From Pontibacter harenae (GTDB lineage Bacteria > Bacteroidota > Bacteroidia > Cytophagales > Hymenobacteraceae): 64,000 nt of DNA. This document shows positions 52,079-62,310 of the stretch, piece after piece. The notes beneath the pieces are model-generated. The model searched no databases. It saw only the letters and a program-made list of their open reading frames with translations, and had not been told where the DNA came from. Position 1 is the first letter of the stretch, and every line of letters starts with the position of its first letter. A program made the position numbers and the translations under genes. The DNA lies in contig NZ_JAJJWH010000018.1 of assembly GCF_020907245.1 (NCBI RefSeq), forward strand, positions 1 through 64,000, read 5' to 3'.

Positions 52079-53017
52079 TTAATGCAATTCCATTGCTGCT
52101 AAATAGCGCTCAGCATCAAGGGCAGCCATACAACCAGAACCCGCTGCTGTTACTGCTTGGCGGTAAGTGAAATCCTGAACATCACCGCAAGCAAATACAC
52201 CATCGATATTTGTTTTTGATGTTCCAGGTATTGTTCGGATGTAACCGTTCTCATCCAAATTAAGATAATCCTTGAAGATATCAGAGTTCGGCTGATGACC
52301 GATAGCGACAAAGAAACCGCTCACAGGAATTTCTCTGGTTTCGTTTGAAACCGTGTTTTTAACACGAACACCCTCTACGGCAAACTTACCCAATACTTCG
52401 TCTGTAACCGAATTCCACAAGATCTCTATATTCTTGGTTTTCTTTACACGCTCCTGCATAATCAAGGAGGCCCGCATTTCTTCACGGCGCACAATCATGT
52501 AAACTTTATTGCACAGATTAGATAAGTAAGTAGCCTCTTCTGCAGCAGTATCACCAGCTCCAACAATAGCCACATCCTGACCTCTGTAAAAGAAACCGTC
52601 GCACACGGCACAGGCAGAAACACCACTACCGTTCAATCTAGCTTCAGACTCAAGGCCTAACCACTTAGCCGAAGCGCCAGTAGATATGATGACAGTATGG
52701 GCTTCTATTACCTTTTGATCGTCTATCGTTACTTTATGTGGCTGAGAAGAAAAATCGACAGCCGTTGCAATACCGTAGCGCACATCTGTACCAAAACGCT
52801 CAGCCTGCTTCTTGAAGTCTTCCATCATCTGAGGACCGTTAACTCCCTCAGGATAACCAGGATAATTCTCTACATCATTTGTGATTGTCAGCTGCCCACC
52901 TGGCTGCAGCCCCTGATAAAGCACTGGGCTAAGGCCAGCTCTGGATGCATAAATGGCAGCAGTATAACCGGCAGGGCCAGAGCCTATAATCAGGCATTTT
53001 ACTCTTTCTATTTCCAT
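52079..53017 (-). CDS. trxB: Thioredoxin reductase
   Basis: A 312-residue FAD/NADPH flavoprotein. GSGPAGYTAAIYASRAG is the FAD loop, SACAVCDG the redox CxxC, VGAGDTAAEEATYLS the NADPH loop, and GVFACGDVQDFTYRQAVTAAGSG the second FAD motif. The four motifs match TrxB and not the ferredoxin/flavodoxin-NADP reductases. Given a bacillithiol gene nearby, it could alternatively act on a bacillithiol-linked redoxin, but CAVC supports thioredoxin reductase. Confidence 0.93.
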   Translation of the reverse strand: MEIERVKCLIIGSGPAGYTAAIYASRAGLSPVLYQGLQPGGQLTITNDVENYPGYPEGVNGPQMMEDFKKQAERFGTDVRYGIATAVDFSSQPHKVTIDDQKVIEAHTVIISTGASAKWLGLESEARLNGSGVSACAVCDGFFYRGQDVAIVGAGDTAAEEATYLSNLCNKVYMIVRREEMRASLIMQERVKKTKNIEILWNSVTDEVLGKFAVEGVRVKNTVSNETREIPVSGFFVAIGHQPNSDIFKDYLNLDENGYIRTIPGTSKTNIDGVFACGDVQDFTYRQAVTAAGSGCMAALDAERYLAAMELH

Positions 53018-53221
53018 CTTAAATTAGCACTTTCAAATTTGGATGCAAGTATACAAAATTTCTGCCCTTTAAGCCGCACTAGCGCTGTAATATTCACTGT
53101 TAAGTATGTTGCTTGGACATACACGGCTAAAAATTGGACAATTTTATAAGCATTTTGATTTTGAAAACTTTGTTTTAGAACAACAGTTTCAAAAACCTTA
53201 CCATGTCACTTTGTACACTTA

Positions 53222-53257
53222 CTTTACAAAAAAAAAGCCTGACTTTGCAGCCAGGCT
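53222..53257 (-). terminator. rpoD terminator
   Basis: AGCCTG at 53236-53241 pairs with CAGGCT at 53252-53257, with two further pairs inside. On the minus strand it is followed by nine T, right after rpoD. Confidence 0.8.
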
Positions 53258-53276
53258 ATATTTACAAAGCTATTAC

Positions 53277-54140
53277 TTAACCTAAATATGGTTTTAAAGC
53301 TTTACTTCTAGATGTATGACGTAACCTTCTAATTGCTTTTTCTTTAATTTGGCGTACACGCTCACGTGTCAGGTTAAATTTCTCTCCTATTTCTTCCAAA
53401 GTAAGAGAATGTTCGCCGTTAAGGCCAAAGTATAAAGAAATAACATCAGCCTCACGCTTAGTAAGTGTAGAAAGGGCACGTTGTACTTCTTTACGAAGCG
53501 AATCTGTCATCAAACCTGTGTCAGGAGACTCTTCGTCTTCGTTCTCAAGCACATCTAGTAAACGGTTTTCTTCGCCCTGCACAAAAGGTGCATCCACGGA
53601 TACGTGGCGACCAGATATTTTAAGAGTATCTACTACTTCTGCAGTAGTAAGTTCCAGCACTTCAGCAATCTCTTCTGGAGATGGCTCACGCTCAAACTTT
53701 TGTTCCAGCTCTGAGAAAGACTTTGAGATTTTGTTCAAAGAACCTACTCGGTTTAGCGGCAAACGTACAATACGCGACTGCTCAGCCAAAGCCTGCAGAA
53801 TGGACTGACGAATCCACCACACTGCGTAAGAAATGAATTTAAAACCTCTTGTTTCGTCGAAACGCTTGGCAGCTTTAATCAAACCTAAGTTACCTTCATT
53901 AATAAGGTCGCCTAAAGATAGGCCTTGGTTTTGGTACTGCTTTGCCACCGACACCACAAAGCGAAGGTTCGCTTTGGTTAATTTCTCAAGTGCAAACTGA
54001 TCTCCTTCTTTTATCCTCTGTGCTAACGAAACTTCCTCGTCTGGTGTAAGCAAATCAACTTTACCAATCTCCTGTAAATACTTATCCAGCGATTGGCTTT
54101 CACGGTTCGTAATCTGTTTGCTTATCTTGAGTTGTCTCAT
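53277..54140 (-). CDS. rpoD: Primary sigma factor, sigma-70 (RpoD/SigA)
   Basis: A 287-residue sigma factor, short as in Bacteroidota because it lacks the long region 1.1 and the non-conserved insert. Region 1.2 ([21 protein letters not shown]), region 2 ([32 protein letters not shown]), region 3 and region 4.2 ([29 protein letters not shown] split as HTH) are all present. This is the class of sigma that recognises the TTG/TAnnTTTG promoters seen before trpL, holA and the tRNA. Confidence 0.96.
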   Translation of the reverse strand: MRQLKISKQITNRESQSLDKYLQEIGKVDLLTPDEEVSLAQRIKEGDQFALEKLTKANLRFVVSVAKQYQNQGLSLGDLINEGNLGLIKAAKRFDETRGFKFISYAVWWIRQSILQALAEQSRIVRLPLNRVGSLNKISKSFSELEQKFEREPSPEEIAEVLELTTAEVVDTLKISGRHVSVDAPFVQGEENRLLDVLENEDEESPDTGLMTDSLRKEVQRALSTLTKREADVISLYFGLNGEHSLTLEEIGEKFNLTRERVRQIKEKAIRRLRHTSRSKALKPYLG

Positions 54141-54326
54141 CAGAGTATAATATTAAGACTTAAATTTTATAATGTTATTTTTAGGCTCGGTGTGTTAACA
54201 TCACAAGAACGCGCAAAGTTCTTAGTTCTCTTAAATAAAGTCAAGAATTTGGGAGCCGTTGGTTTTTATTACTTCTGCTGCAGCACAAGTTTAATTATAA
54301 CTTATACTGCAGCAAAAAGTTATACC

Positions 54327-56468
54327 CTATTGGTTTTGCTGTGTAGCATCAGTTTTAGGCAAAGCAGCTTTGCGAGAAAGCTTAAACTTACCTGTTTTCT
54401 TATCTACATCAATCAGTTTCACTTTTACTTCTTCTCCAATCTCCAGCACACCATCCATTGTTTCTAAGCGTTCGTGCTTGATTTCTGAAATGTGCAGTAA
54501 GCCATCTTTACCTGGCATAAACTCTACGAAGGCACCGTAAGGCTGAATAGACTTAACTTTACCGATGTATGTTTCGCCAACCTCTGGCTGGGCTACAATT
54601 CCTTTAATTTTAGAAATTGCGCTGTCCATAGACTCTTGGTTGCTAGCAAAGATGTTCACATGGCCTTTCTCATTTTTCTCTTCGATAATGACAGTAGCAC
54701 CAGTGTCTTTCTGGATCTGCTGGATTACTTTACCGCCTGGCCCTATCACTGCACCAATAAATTCTTTATCGATAACAATATTGTATGAACGTGGCGTATG
54801 AGGTTTGTAATCTGCATTAGGAGCCGAGATAGTCTTAGACATTTCGTTCAGGATATGCGCACGACCTGCTTTTGCCTGCTCAAGAGCCTGGCTCAACACC
54901 TCATACGATAATCCTTGTACTTTTATGTCCATCTGGCAAGCAGTGATACCATCTTTGGTACCAGTTACCTTAAAGTCCATATCACCTAAGTGGTCTTCGT
55001 CACCTAATATATCAGAAAGCACGGCAAACTTACCAGATGCAACATCTGTGATAAGGCCCATAGCTATACCAGAAACGGCACTCTTAATAGGAATACCAGC
55101 ATCCATCAGGGCTAAGCTACCAGCACAAACCGTAGCCATAGAAGATGAACCGTTAGATTCTAGGATGTCAGAAACGATACGGATTGTATATGGGTTTTCA
55201 GACTCTGGCGGAAGCACTTTCTTTAAGGCTCTCAAGGCAAGGTTACCATGCCCGATCTCACGACGGCCAGGCCCTCTGTTTGGCTTCACCTCACCTGTAG
55301 AATATGCAGGGAAGTTGTAGTGCAACAAGAATTTATTTGTACCAGATACCATCGCACTGTCAATTAACTGCTCATCCAGTTTGGTACCGAGTGTTATAGT
55401 TGTTAAAGACTGTGTTTCGCCTCTTGTAAAGATAGCTGAACCGTGTGTAGCAGGCAGGTAGTTGATTTCAGACCAGATTGGACGGATCTCATCAAGCTGA
55501 CGGCCATCCAGACGAACACGCTCGTCCATGATCATGTTACGTACAGCTTCCTTCTCTACATCATGGTAATAAGTCTTGATCAGGCCAAGGTCATAACCAT
55601 GGTCTTCGCCTAGAGACTCTATAAACTCGTTTACAACAGCTGCAAAACCTTCTTTACGCTCAGTTTTGTTAGCACTGCCGCGTTTAGCAACTGCATACGC
55701 TTTGTCGTAAGTGGCTGCGTACACTTTTTGGCGAAGCTCTTCATCGTGTGTCTCGTGAGAATATACACGTTTCTGAGTTTTGCCAACCAATTCAGCAAGT
55801 TCTACCTGCGCCTGGCATTGTACTTTGATAGCAGCATGCGCAAACTGAATAGCTTCTAGCATTTCTGCTTCAGAAACTTCGCTCATTTCGCCTTCCACCA
55901 TGGCAACACTATCTGCAGAAGCACCAACCATCATATCGATGTCGGCTCTTGAAAGGTCAGAAGCGTTCGGGTTAATTACTAGTTGTCCGTCTATACGGGC
56001 TACTCTTACTTCAGAAATAGGACCGTTAAATGGAATATCAGATACAGCAAGTGCGGCTGAAGCAGCCAAAGCAGCAAGTGCATCAGGCATAACCTCTGTG
56101 TCTGCAGAGATTAAGTTTATTGTCATTTGAGTTTCCGCATGGTAGTCGCCAGGGAACATTGGGCGTAAAATACGGTCTACCAAGCGTGATACCAGCACTT
56201 CGTAGTCAGAAAGTCTGGCTTCTCTTTTCAGGAAACCTCCAGGTATTTTACCAGAAGAGGCAAATTTTTCCTGATAGTCTACAGAAAGAGGCAAGAAATC
56301 TACTCCTTCTCGAGCATCTTTGTTCGAAACCACTGCTGCTAAAAGCATCGTGTTTCCCATTCTAACAACTACAGAGCCATCGGCCTGCTTTGCTAGTTTA
56401 CCAGTTTCAATAATGATTTCCCTGCCATCAGGGAGTGTAATGGTTTTAATAATCGCGTTCTGTGACAT
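54327..56468 (-). CDS. pnp: Polyribonucleotide nucleotidyltransferase
   Basis: A 713-residue phosphorolytic 3'-5' exoribonuclease. Two RNase PH cores (first about 1-220 with [21 protein letters not shown], second about 310-540 with [19 protein letters not shown] and [15 protein letters not shown]) flank a helical domain. A KH domain ([15 protein letters not shown]) and an S1 domain ([26 protein letters not shown]) complete the standard order. It lies downstream of rpsO as in many bacteria, with a terminator between them. Confidence 0.97.
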   Translation of the reverse strand: MSQNAIIKTITLPDGREIIIETGKLAKQADGSVVVRMGNTMLLAAVVSNKDAREGVDFLPLSVDYQEKFASSGKIPGGFLKREARLSDYEVLVSRLVDRILRPMFPGDYHAETQMTINLISADTEVMPDALAALAASAALAVSDIPFNGPISEVRVARIDGQLVINPNASDLSRADIDMMVGASADSVAMVEGEMSEVSEAEMLEAIQFAHAAIKVQCQAQVELAELVGKTQKRVYSHETHDEELRQKVYAATYDKAYAVAKRGSANKTERKEGFAAVVNEFIESLGEDHGYDLGLIKTYYHDVEKEAVRNMIMDERVRLDGRQLDEIRPIWSEINYLPATHGSAIFTRGETQSLTTITLGTKLDEQLIDSAMVSGTNKFLLHYNFPAYSTGEVKPNRGPGRREIGHGNLALRALKKVLPPESENPYTIRIVSDILESNGSSSMATVCAGSLALMDAGIPIKSAVSGIAMGLITDVASGKFAVLSDILGDEDHLGDMDFKVTGTKDGITACQMDIKVQGLSYEVLSQALEQAKAGRAHILNEMSKTISAPNADYKPHTPRSYNIVIDKEFIGAVIGPGGKVIQQIQKDTGATVIIEEKNEKGHVNIFASNQESMDSAISKIKGIVAQPEVGETYIGKVKSIQPYGAFVEFMPGKDGLLHISEIKHERLETMDGVLEIGEEVKVKLIDVDKKTGKFKLSRKAALPKTDATQQNQ

Positions 56469-56556
56469 CTTCTTGTATCGTTTATAGCATCAAAAAGACA
56501 GCGCTACCCTTTGTAACTGCTGTCGGTACTGGCAAGGAGGAAGAATGAGGTAAGTA

Positions 56557-56592
56557 GAAAAAGATTAGGGAATTCCTGTATGAATTCCCTAA
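56557..56592 (-). terminator. rpsO terminator
   Basis: A perfect 11-bp stem TTAGGGAATTC (56565-56575) with its complement (56582-56592). On the minus strand a T-run follows shortly after, directly behind rpsO and ahead of pnp. Confidence 0.7.
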
Positions 56593-56603
56593 TTATAATA
56601 AGC

Positions 56604-56879
56604 TTACTTTCTGATACCTAGCTCTCCAATGATTGCTCTGTATCTTTCAATATCGTTTTTCAGCAGGTAGTTAAGTAATCTTCTTCTCTTACCTACCAGT
56701 TTCAAAAGACCAAGGCGGGTGCCATAATCTTTCTTATGAACCTTCAGGTGCTCTGTAAGATCTGCGATGCGTGTTGTGAACAGCGCGATCTGAGCTTCTG
56801 ATGATCCAGTGTCAGTCTTAGACTTGCTTAGGCTGTACTTTTCAAAAATTTCTTGTTTCGCTTCAGTAGTTAATTTCAT
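56604..56879 (-). CDS. rpsO: 30S ribosomal protein S15
   Basis: A 91-residue ribosomal protein binding 16S r[27 protein letters not shown] and [20 protein letters not shown] are the S15 signature. Length and ends are normal. Confidence 0.97.
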   Translation of the reverse strand: MKLTTEAKQEIFEKYSLSKSKTDTGSSEAQIALFTTRIADLTEHLKVHKKDYGTRLGLLKLVGKRRRLLNYLLKNDIERYRAIIGELGIRK

Positions 56880-56997
56880 TGCGTATAATAAAATATCAAT
56901 CGTGTTTTATAGGTAGATACAGCTATATAAGCCGCAAAGATAAGAATAATTATCTTTAGGTTAAAATAATTTCGCCCTCAAATTTAAATCAAAGTCC

Positions 56998-58419
56998 TTA
57001 CATCCCGCTTTTTCGGAAGCGAGATATCAACTTCTGCCAAAAGTCGACCTCTAATAAGCTTGAGTCGTTGCGTGCCTGGTACAGGAAAAACAAACCTATG
57101 GGTAACAATATCAGGTTTGCGCCCCACATACCAGCTCCTACTTCCACCAAACCTTCGCGCGCCCACTTCTCTCCTAGTATAGCCAATACATACATTACTA
57201 TAAAGAAGACAATGGAAATAATAACTGGAACCCCAAGACCTCCTTTTTTGATGATGGCACCCAAAGGCGCGCCTATCAGAAACATAACGAGTATAGCGGC
57301 AGACTGCGTGTACTTTCTCCAAATTTCTATCTCGTAGTTGTTAGCATCACGAATAATTGCCTTTATCCTCTCTGCATAACCATTTGTATAACTTTTAATG
57401 TTACGCGCTTTATTGAGAGCTAAACCCATAGTTTCAGGAGTATATGCAGGAAGTTCTCGCTCTATTTCTTTACCAGCTACCTTTAAGCCATTTTTCACTT
57501 TGCTCGTGTCAGCTTTAAAGTACATGTAAAAAGGGTCCAGACTGAGCGGAAAAAGCTCCACCTCTCTATTGCTATGCCTATGTAATGAATCTGTGATCGT
57601 ATTCAACTGATGCACATTCTTCATCATTTTACTGTCTGAGAAGTATTCTTCTTTCGTACGTTCAAAATTAAAAGACGCAAGGCTGATAGCAATTTTACTT
57701 TCTTTAAAATTCTGTCTCACAAACTGTTCCGAAGAACTTCTATAACTAGAGTTGCTCTGGTCTACATACGTATTTCCCTTAAAAAGCTCCAATATAAGAT
57801 AGGTGTCGTTTAAAGAAGAGTACATTTTACCAGAATCTGCCAGAATAACAGTTGTATTCGCTCCTCCTTTGGTATGATCATAAATCATGATATCGCGAAG
57901 GGTTGTACCATCCTCCAGCTTTTCATTTATTTTAATGCTATACCCAGGAAGCCCATTGTAGAAAGCGCCTTCTTTAAAGTTCATGGCTGGCTTCTTCTGG
58001 CGTATGTCCCACAGCAAGCTATATGCTTTAAGGTTAGCCTTAGGAACTATTTGATTGTTGAAATAAAAAGCGCCAACACTTAGCAACACAACCAGTATAA
58101 AAACTGGGCGCAATATGCGGGGCAAAGCAATACCAGATGTTTTGATGGCGGTAAGCTCATGGTGTTCTCCCATTGTGCCGAAAGTCATGAGCGACGAAAG
58201 CAACACAGCAAGAGGGAGTGCCACTGGAGCCATATTAAGGCTAAAATAAAAAAGAAGTTCACCAAACACCTCCGCGCCCAGATCTTTACCAACTAATTCA
58301 TCCAGGTACTTCAGCATATACTGCGTGAGCAATATAAACTCAACTACAGCAAACGTGAGCAAGAACGGGCCGACGAACGACTTAATAATAAGCTTATCTA
58401 ATTTTTTCATGTGCGCCAA
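56998..58419 (-). CDS. LptF/LptG-family lipopolysaccharide export permease
   Basis: A 473-residue YjgP/YjgQ-type membrane protein. The N-terminal half has three helices starting IIKSFVGPFLLTFAVVEFILL with LAVLLSSLMTFGTMGEHHELTA, a conserved cytoplasmic loop. A periplasmic beta-jellyroll (about 120-330) carries the LPS slide, and three helices with FLIGAPLGAIIKKGGLG follow. It works with LptB and a partner permease, not seen here. Whether it is F or G cannot be decided. Confidence 0.9.
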   Translation of the reverse strand: MAHMKKLDKLIIKSFVGPFLLTFAVVEFILLTQYMLKYLDELVGKDLGAEVFGELLFYFSLNMAPVALPLAVLLSSLMTFGTMGEHHELTAIKTSGIALPRILRPVFILVVLLSVGAFYFNNQIVPKANLKAYSLLWDIRQKKPAMNFKEGAFYNGLPGYSIKINEKLEDGTTLRDIMIYDHTKGGANTTVILADSGKMYSSLNDTYLILELFKGNTYVDQSNSSYRSSSEQFVRQNFKESKIAISLASFNFERTKEEYFSDSKMMKNVHQLNTITDSLHRHSNREVELFPLSLDPFYMYFKADTSKVKNGLKVAGKEIERELPAYTPETMGLALNKARNIKSYTNGYAERIKAIIRDANNYEIEIWRKYTQSAAILVMFLIGAPLGAIIKKGGLGVPVIISIVFFIVMYVLAILGEKWAREGLVEVGAGMWGANLILLPIGLFFLYQARNDSSLLEVDFWQKLISRFRKSGM

Positions 58420-58513
58420 TAAGGCCTTAGGTCATAATGGTTACTTTATGCTAACTGTAAACACAAAGTACCCAAAAATCGTGCAAAGATAAGCGGCTAC
58501 AGAAGATTAAGTA

Positions 58514-58918
58514 CTAACCGCCTACTTTTTCTCTCAGATTTTGCACTAGGTTGTCCCAAAGCTCTTCCAATTCTTCGTGATCCTCTTCTTCAGTATAATC
58601 TACTATTCTCAGAAAGAGTTCCTGGGTTAGTTCGCTGGACTCGATGCTAAGATCGATATAAGCAGGATCTGAAACATGAGATTTGTTGTCATCCAGAAAA
58701 TTAAACCTAACAGAGCGGTTGGTACGAATACTTGTCATTTCGGCAAAATGAGAGCGGCCATCCCAAATAAAGTTGTATACCTTGTCCTCATCTATTTTTA
58801 CGTCGTCGCAAAACCACTGGGCTAAACCACTGGCACTACTTAGATAAGGGTATAATAGTTTTGCCGAAGCATTGATCGGAAATTCCCGAACAAATTTGGT
58901 CTTCGTATCTCTCATCAT
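58514..58918 (-). CDS. START-like domain protein (AHSA1/SRPBCC fold)
   Basis: A 134-residue soluble protein starting KFVREFPINASAKLLYPYLSSASGLAQWFCDDV, the entrance helix of the SRPBCC (START-like) fold. An acidic tail follows (EEEDHEELEELWDN). It is widespread and single-copy in Bacteroidota, annotated only as START-like. The ligand is unknown. It is the last core gene before the tRNA. Confidence 0.85.
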   Translation of the reverse strand: MMRDTKTKFVREFPINASAKLLYPYLSSASGLAQWFCDDVKIDEDKVYNFIWDGRSHFAEMTSIRTNRSVRFNFLDDNKSHVSDPAYIDLSIESSELTQELFLRIVDYTEEEDHEELEELWDNLVQNLREKVGG

Positions 58919-59011
58919 AATTGAATGTTCTAAGTGTATGGGTAATTATACATATTATATTCTGATTTTTAAACATCTAGAAAATTAAATATTTTTTTTC
59001 TTGAAGAACTA

Positions 59012-59043
59012 TTGTGCATTTAAAAAACATTACCCTATATTTG
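59012..59043 (+). promoter_or_regulatory. Promoter of tRNA-Met
   Basis: TTG at 59012-59014, a 21-bp spacer, and a perfect -7 box TATATTTG at 59036-59043, 12 bp before the tRNA. It fits the Bacteroidota consensus apart from slightly long spacing. Confidence 0.65.
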
Positions 59044-59054
59044 CACCACAATTC

Positions 59055-59128
59055 GGCGGGGTAGCTCAGATGGTTAGAGCGCAGGATTCATAACCCTGAG
59101 GTCGGCAGTTCGATTCTGCTCCCCGCTA
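59055..59128 (+). tRNA. tRNA-Met (CAU anticodon), elongator type
   Basis: A full cloverleaf. Acceptor GGCGGGG pairs with CCCCGCT (first pair G-U), D-stem GCTC/GAGC, anticodon loop TTCATAA, T-loop TTCGATT. CCA is not encoded, and the discriminator is A at 59128. The G-U first pair and the absence of three GC pairs next to the anticodon loop argue against the initiator. One pair at the top of the anticodon stem (A31-C39) is unpaired. A tRNA-Ile with lysidine also reads CAU and is not fully excluded. Confidence 0.85.
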
Positions 59129-59141
59129 CATACAAAACAGA

Positions 59142-59178
59142 AACCCGTTGTAGGTCAATCACTTACAACGGGTTTTTT
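59142..59178 (+). terminator. Terminator after tRNA-Met
   Basis: AACCCGTTGTA (59142-59152) and its exact complement (59164-59174) form an 11-bp stem with an 11-nt loop, followed by a T-run. Confidence 0.8.
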
Positions 59179-59454
59179 GTTTTTGCTAACTATTCGCTAA
59201 CTAATCTTCAAAAATAGCCCTTGTCTTAATTAAGATTTGATGGATACCTGTTTTTAAATACTCAAGAGAATTAACCCATATAAATAAGAGTGATAACCAC
59301 CTCTTATACTGGTTCATTAGCTACTAATTTAAGATAATCAACCTGAATTCCATTATATATAATAATTAAAGATTATCTCTTAATATTTACCACCAAGTGC
59401 GATAGTTTAGTTAATTTCGGCTTTACTTCCTGAGATACTAAGAATAAATCTGAG
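59179..59454. other. AT-rich junction region with GCTAACTA direct repeat
   Basis: About 275 bp without a gene between the tRNA terminator and the endonuclease gene. GCTAACTA occurs twice, at 59185-59192 and 59196-59203, separated by TTC. Directly beside a tRNA such short direct repeats could be integrase arm sites (inference). A palindrome CTTAATTAAG and a hairpin AAGAG/CTCTT follow. Confidence 0.45.
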
Positions 59455-60822
59455 ATGGAAAAGAGATTCCCGTATGGTGACCAGTTCTCACCTGATAAAA
59501 TAACGTGGTCAGAACTTATTAGGATTATTGAAGCTAACAAAGGCGACAAAAAGAACCTAACTGAGGAAATAGGCAACACATACTTTAGCAGTAGTCGTGG
59601 AGCCAATAAAGGGAAGATGGCAATGAACTGTGTTCTTAGTATTAAGAGCTACGGATTAATCAACGATACAGGAAGCAGCTATAGTACAACAGATATATTT
59701 GACACTATAAAAAGCGAAGCTAATGATGCTAACAGGTATATCATATTTGCGAAACATATATTAGCTAATGTAGAAGGATTAAATCTACTTAAAGCTATTG
59801 ATGCAATGCATGCTCGTGGTGAGGCTTTACAGTTAGAAGACATCAACTACGAATTAATTGATGCTGGTTATAAAATCTCAACTTCCTGCACATATGTAAG
59901 CACCATGAAAGCTTGGCTGTATAGGGCAGGTGTTTTTTCAGATAAAAGCTCATATCATATTGATTGGAGTGTTGTAAACAGTTTGTTGGGGTTAGACAAA
60001 CATCTAATTGATGAACTTTACAAACTTGATAACCAGCAAAAGTATTTTTTAATGTCAATGCTTTCCTTAGGAGCAGTAAGTTTTACAACAGCAAGTGCAA
60101 TAGCAAGCCATACAAGAAACATATATAAGATAAGACTAACTTCTAAATCGTTAGTAAAGGAAGTTTTAGAGCCATTAGCAGATTTAGGATTAATTGAGAC
60201 TCTTAAATCAACAGGTGGTAGAGGTGCAAAATCACATCAAGTTAAATTAACTCCTAAAGGGGTTAATGAATTATTAGAGCCTCTAATAAAGCAATTATCG
60301 GAGGTAACAGGCCATACTTTATTATCCCTAAATAAACCTTTTGCTGAAGTAGTAAAAGACCTCTCCCATACTAATACTTATATTAAAGGTGAAGCATTAG
60401 AGTTATTAGCTATATGGCTTATTAGAATATTAGACCTAAAATTCACTCAATGGCGAAAAAGAGATAAAGAAACAGGTGGTGCTGAAGTTGATGTGCTTGC
60501 TGCCAGTGATAAAATAGTTTATAACAGATGGCAAATACAGTGTAAAAATACTGTTAGCCCTGTTAGCGTAGAAGTTGTTGCTAAAGAAATTGGACTAACC
60601 TTTTTAACAAAAGCAGATGTTGTTATGGTAGTTACTACCAGCAACTTTACAAGAGATGCCCACCAGTATGCAGAAGAAGTACTGAACCACTCAAGGTATT
60701 ATCTGATACTACTTGATGGAAAAGATATAAAGTTGATAGAAAAAGACAATACAGCTATAATTGAGATATTAAATCAGAAAGCTAAAGCTGTATTTGCAAG
60801 GAAGGAATTGAGCAGAAGCTAA
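59455..60822 (+). CDS. Mrr-like restriction endonuclease of a restriction-modification pair
   Basis: A 455-residue protein. The C-terminal third carries a PD-(D/E)xK nuclease core of the Mrr type: GGAEVDVLA (Glu344, Asp346) followed by WQIQCKNT (Gln362, Lys364). This is the D...QxK arrangement typical of Mrr-like enzymes. The N-terminal two thirds are helical, with two winged-helix-like stretches (ISTSCTYVSTMKAWLYRAGV and LTSKSLVKEVLEPLADLGLIE) that probably bind DNA. It lies 19 bp before a methyltransferase gene on the same strand, so the pair should be one transcript. All core catalytic residues are present. Recognition site unknown. Confidence 0.8.
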   Translation: MEKRFPYGDQFSPDKITWSELIRIIEANKGDKKNLTEEIGNTYFSSSRGANKGKMAMNCVLSIKSYGLINDTGSSYSTTDIFDTIKSEANDANRYIIFAKHILANVEGLNLLKAIDAMHARGEALQLEDINYELIDAGYKISTSCTYVSTMKAWLYRAGVFSDKSSYHIDWSVVNSLLGLDKHLIDELYKLDNQQKYFLMSMLSLGAVSFTTASAIASHTRNIYKIRLTSKSLVKEVLEPLADLGLIETLKSTGGRGAKSHQVKLTPKGVNELLEPLIKQLSEVTGHTLLSLNKPFAEVVKDLSHTNTYIKGEALELLAIWLIRILDLKFTQWRKRDKETGGAEVDVLAASDKIVYNRWQIQCKNTVSPVSVEVVAKEIGLTFLTKADVVMVVTTSNFTRDAHQYAEEVLNHSRYYLILLDGKDIKLIEKDNTAIIEILNQKAKAVFARKELSRS

Positions 60823-60841
60823 TATTTTATAATACACTATT

Positions 60842-61801
60842 ATGATTAATGAATTATTACCATTGTTTAACAATACTGAAGGGGTAAATACATTCTACGA
60901 TACTGAAAAAGGTACTGCTGTTTTAGGCGATAGTTTTGAAGTAATGAGCAAAATGCAGGATAACTCTGTAAACCTAATTCTTACATCGCCACCCTTTGCA
61001 TTAACAAGAAAAAAGGAATATGGCAATAAGAGTGCTGATGAATATGTAGATTGGTTTATGAACTTTGCAAGAGAGTTTTATAGAATCTTAGCTCCTGATG
61101 GTTCTTTAGTAATTGACTTAGGTGGAGCCTATCTTCCTGGGTACCCCACAAGGTCTGTTTATCAGTTTGAATTACTTGTACGAATGGTAAAAGAGCTAAA
61201 CTTCTTCTTAGCTCAAGAATTCTACCATTACAATCCATCAAGATTGCCAGCACCTGCTGAATGGGTAACAGTAAGAAGAATTCGAGTAAAAGATTCTGTT
61301 AACGTGGTATGGTGGCTCTCTAAGACTGAGTTCCCAAAAGCATCAAACAGGAATGTGCTTAAGGAATATAGCGATAGCATGAAGAGCTTGTTAAAGAATG
61401 GATATAAAGCAAAGCTAAGACCAAGTGGACATGATATATCTGATAACTTTAGCAAGAACAATGAAGGTGCAATTCCTGCTAATTTGCTTGAGTTAGCAAA
61501 TACCGAATCAAACTCTTCATATATGCAGCGATGCAAAGCAGCAGGTATTAAACCCCATCCAGCAAGATTCCCTAAAGGTTTCTCTGATTTCTTTATAAAG
61601 TTCTTAACTGATGAAAACGATATAGTATTTGAACCCTTTGGAGGTTCTAATACAACAGGTTCTTCAGCAGAAGAACTCAATCGTCATTGGCTATCTGTAG
61701 AGCTTAACCAAGATTATCTTGAAGGTAGTATATTTAGATTTCCTGAGTTGATTGTAGATGAAGCAGAACCTAATAATACTCAATTGGATTTAAACATTTA
61801 G
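60842..61801 (+). CDS. DNA methyltransferase of the PvuII-like N4-cytosine type
   Basis: A 319-residue beta-class methyltransferase. Catalytic motif IV TSPPF at 48-52 comes first and SAM-binding motif I FGGSNTTG at 266-273 last, the permuted order of this class. Sequence features such as SPPFALTRKKEYG, LPAPAEWVTVRRIRVKD, RPSGHDI and HPARFP recall M.PvuII. TSPPF favours N4-cytosine. It should protect host DNA from the adjacent endonuclease, although the PvuII nuclease itself is unrelated to the Mrr-like partner. Whether it recognises the PvuII site is unknown. Confidence 0.88.
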   Translation: MINELLPLFNNTEGVNTFYDTEKGTAVLGDSFEVMSKMQDNSVNLILTSPPFALTRKKEYGNKSADEYVDWFMNFAREFYRILAPDGSLVIDLGGAYLPGYPTRSVYQFELLVRMVKELNFFLAQEFYHYNPSRLPAPAEWVTVRRIRVKDSVNVVWWLSKTEFPKASNRNVLKEYSDSMKSLLKNGYKAKLRPSGHDISDNFSKNNEGAIPANLLELANTESNSSYMQRCKAAGIKPHPARFPKGFSDFFIKFLTDENDIVFEPFGGSNTTGSSAEELNRHWLSVELNQDYLEGSIFRFPELIVDEAEPNNTQLDLNI

Positions 61802-61807
61802 GTAATT

Positions 61808-61834
61808 AAGCTGGCTCAAAAGGCCAGCTTTTTT
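61808..61834 (+). terminator. Terminator after the methyltransferase gene
   Basis: AAGCTGGC (61808-61815) and GCCAGCTT (61823-61830) pair perfectly over 8 bp, with T-run following, 7 bp past the stop codon. Confidence 0.85.
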
Positions 61835-62310
61835 ATTGGTTCCAATACTAATGTTATCGCCAAATTTTAAGCAAACTCAAGTTCCAATACTACCATCATA
61901 ACCTACATGTAAATGCAATAAAGCCTAATATGTATTAGTAGAACCAGCAAAAAAAACCTTAAAATATAAAGCTCAAATATCAAACCTTTTGGCACGTTTA
62001 CCCCTCGGGGGGCGTATCCTTTGTTTACCCACGCCTCCTACCCCACCCCCTCATTTACGGGGAAGTACAGATATATGACCTGTACAATTTTTGGCATTGA
62101 GAATCCAATCCAAGCCCCTACATATCTACATTGTTGGAAAAAAAATTAAAAAATTTTCTACAGTTTTTAATTGTCGCTTTTAAAACATATTATTGGTATA
62201 ATAGAAAAACTGTGGCTACAGTATTTATTATAAAATAATATATAACTAACCTATTTTAAAATCATAGCTCATGGTAATAGAGAGGTTAGTGCCAGTAATA
62301 AAAATTGACA
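61835..62310. other. Non-coding, origin-like region before the replication protein
   Basis: About 475 bp without a clear gene. GTTCCAATACTA is repeated at 61839-61850 and 61881-61892, and GTTTACCC at 61996-62003 and 62023-62030. A GC-rich island (CCCCTCGGGG and a C-run) stands out in AT-rich surroundings. GTACAG/CTGTAC forms an inverted repeat at 62065-62070 and 62080-62085. CTACAGTTTTT near 62158 is nearly complementary to AAAAACTGTGG near 62205, and TATAAT lies at 62197-62202. A 24-codon frame (62271-62345) overlaps the start of the next gene. This layout fits a replication or transfer origin, as inference. Confidence 0.5.
62217..62230 (+). repeat. TACAGTATTTATTA direct repeat, copy 1
   Basis: An exact 14-bp copy of 63666-63679. 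It lies about 80 bp before the replication-protein start, in a possible promoter region just 3' of TATAAT. Confidence 0.5.
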
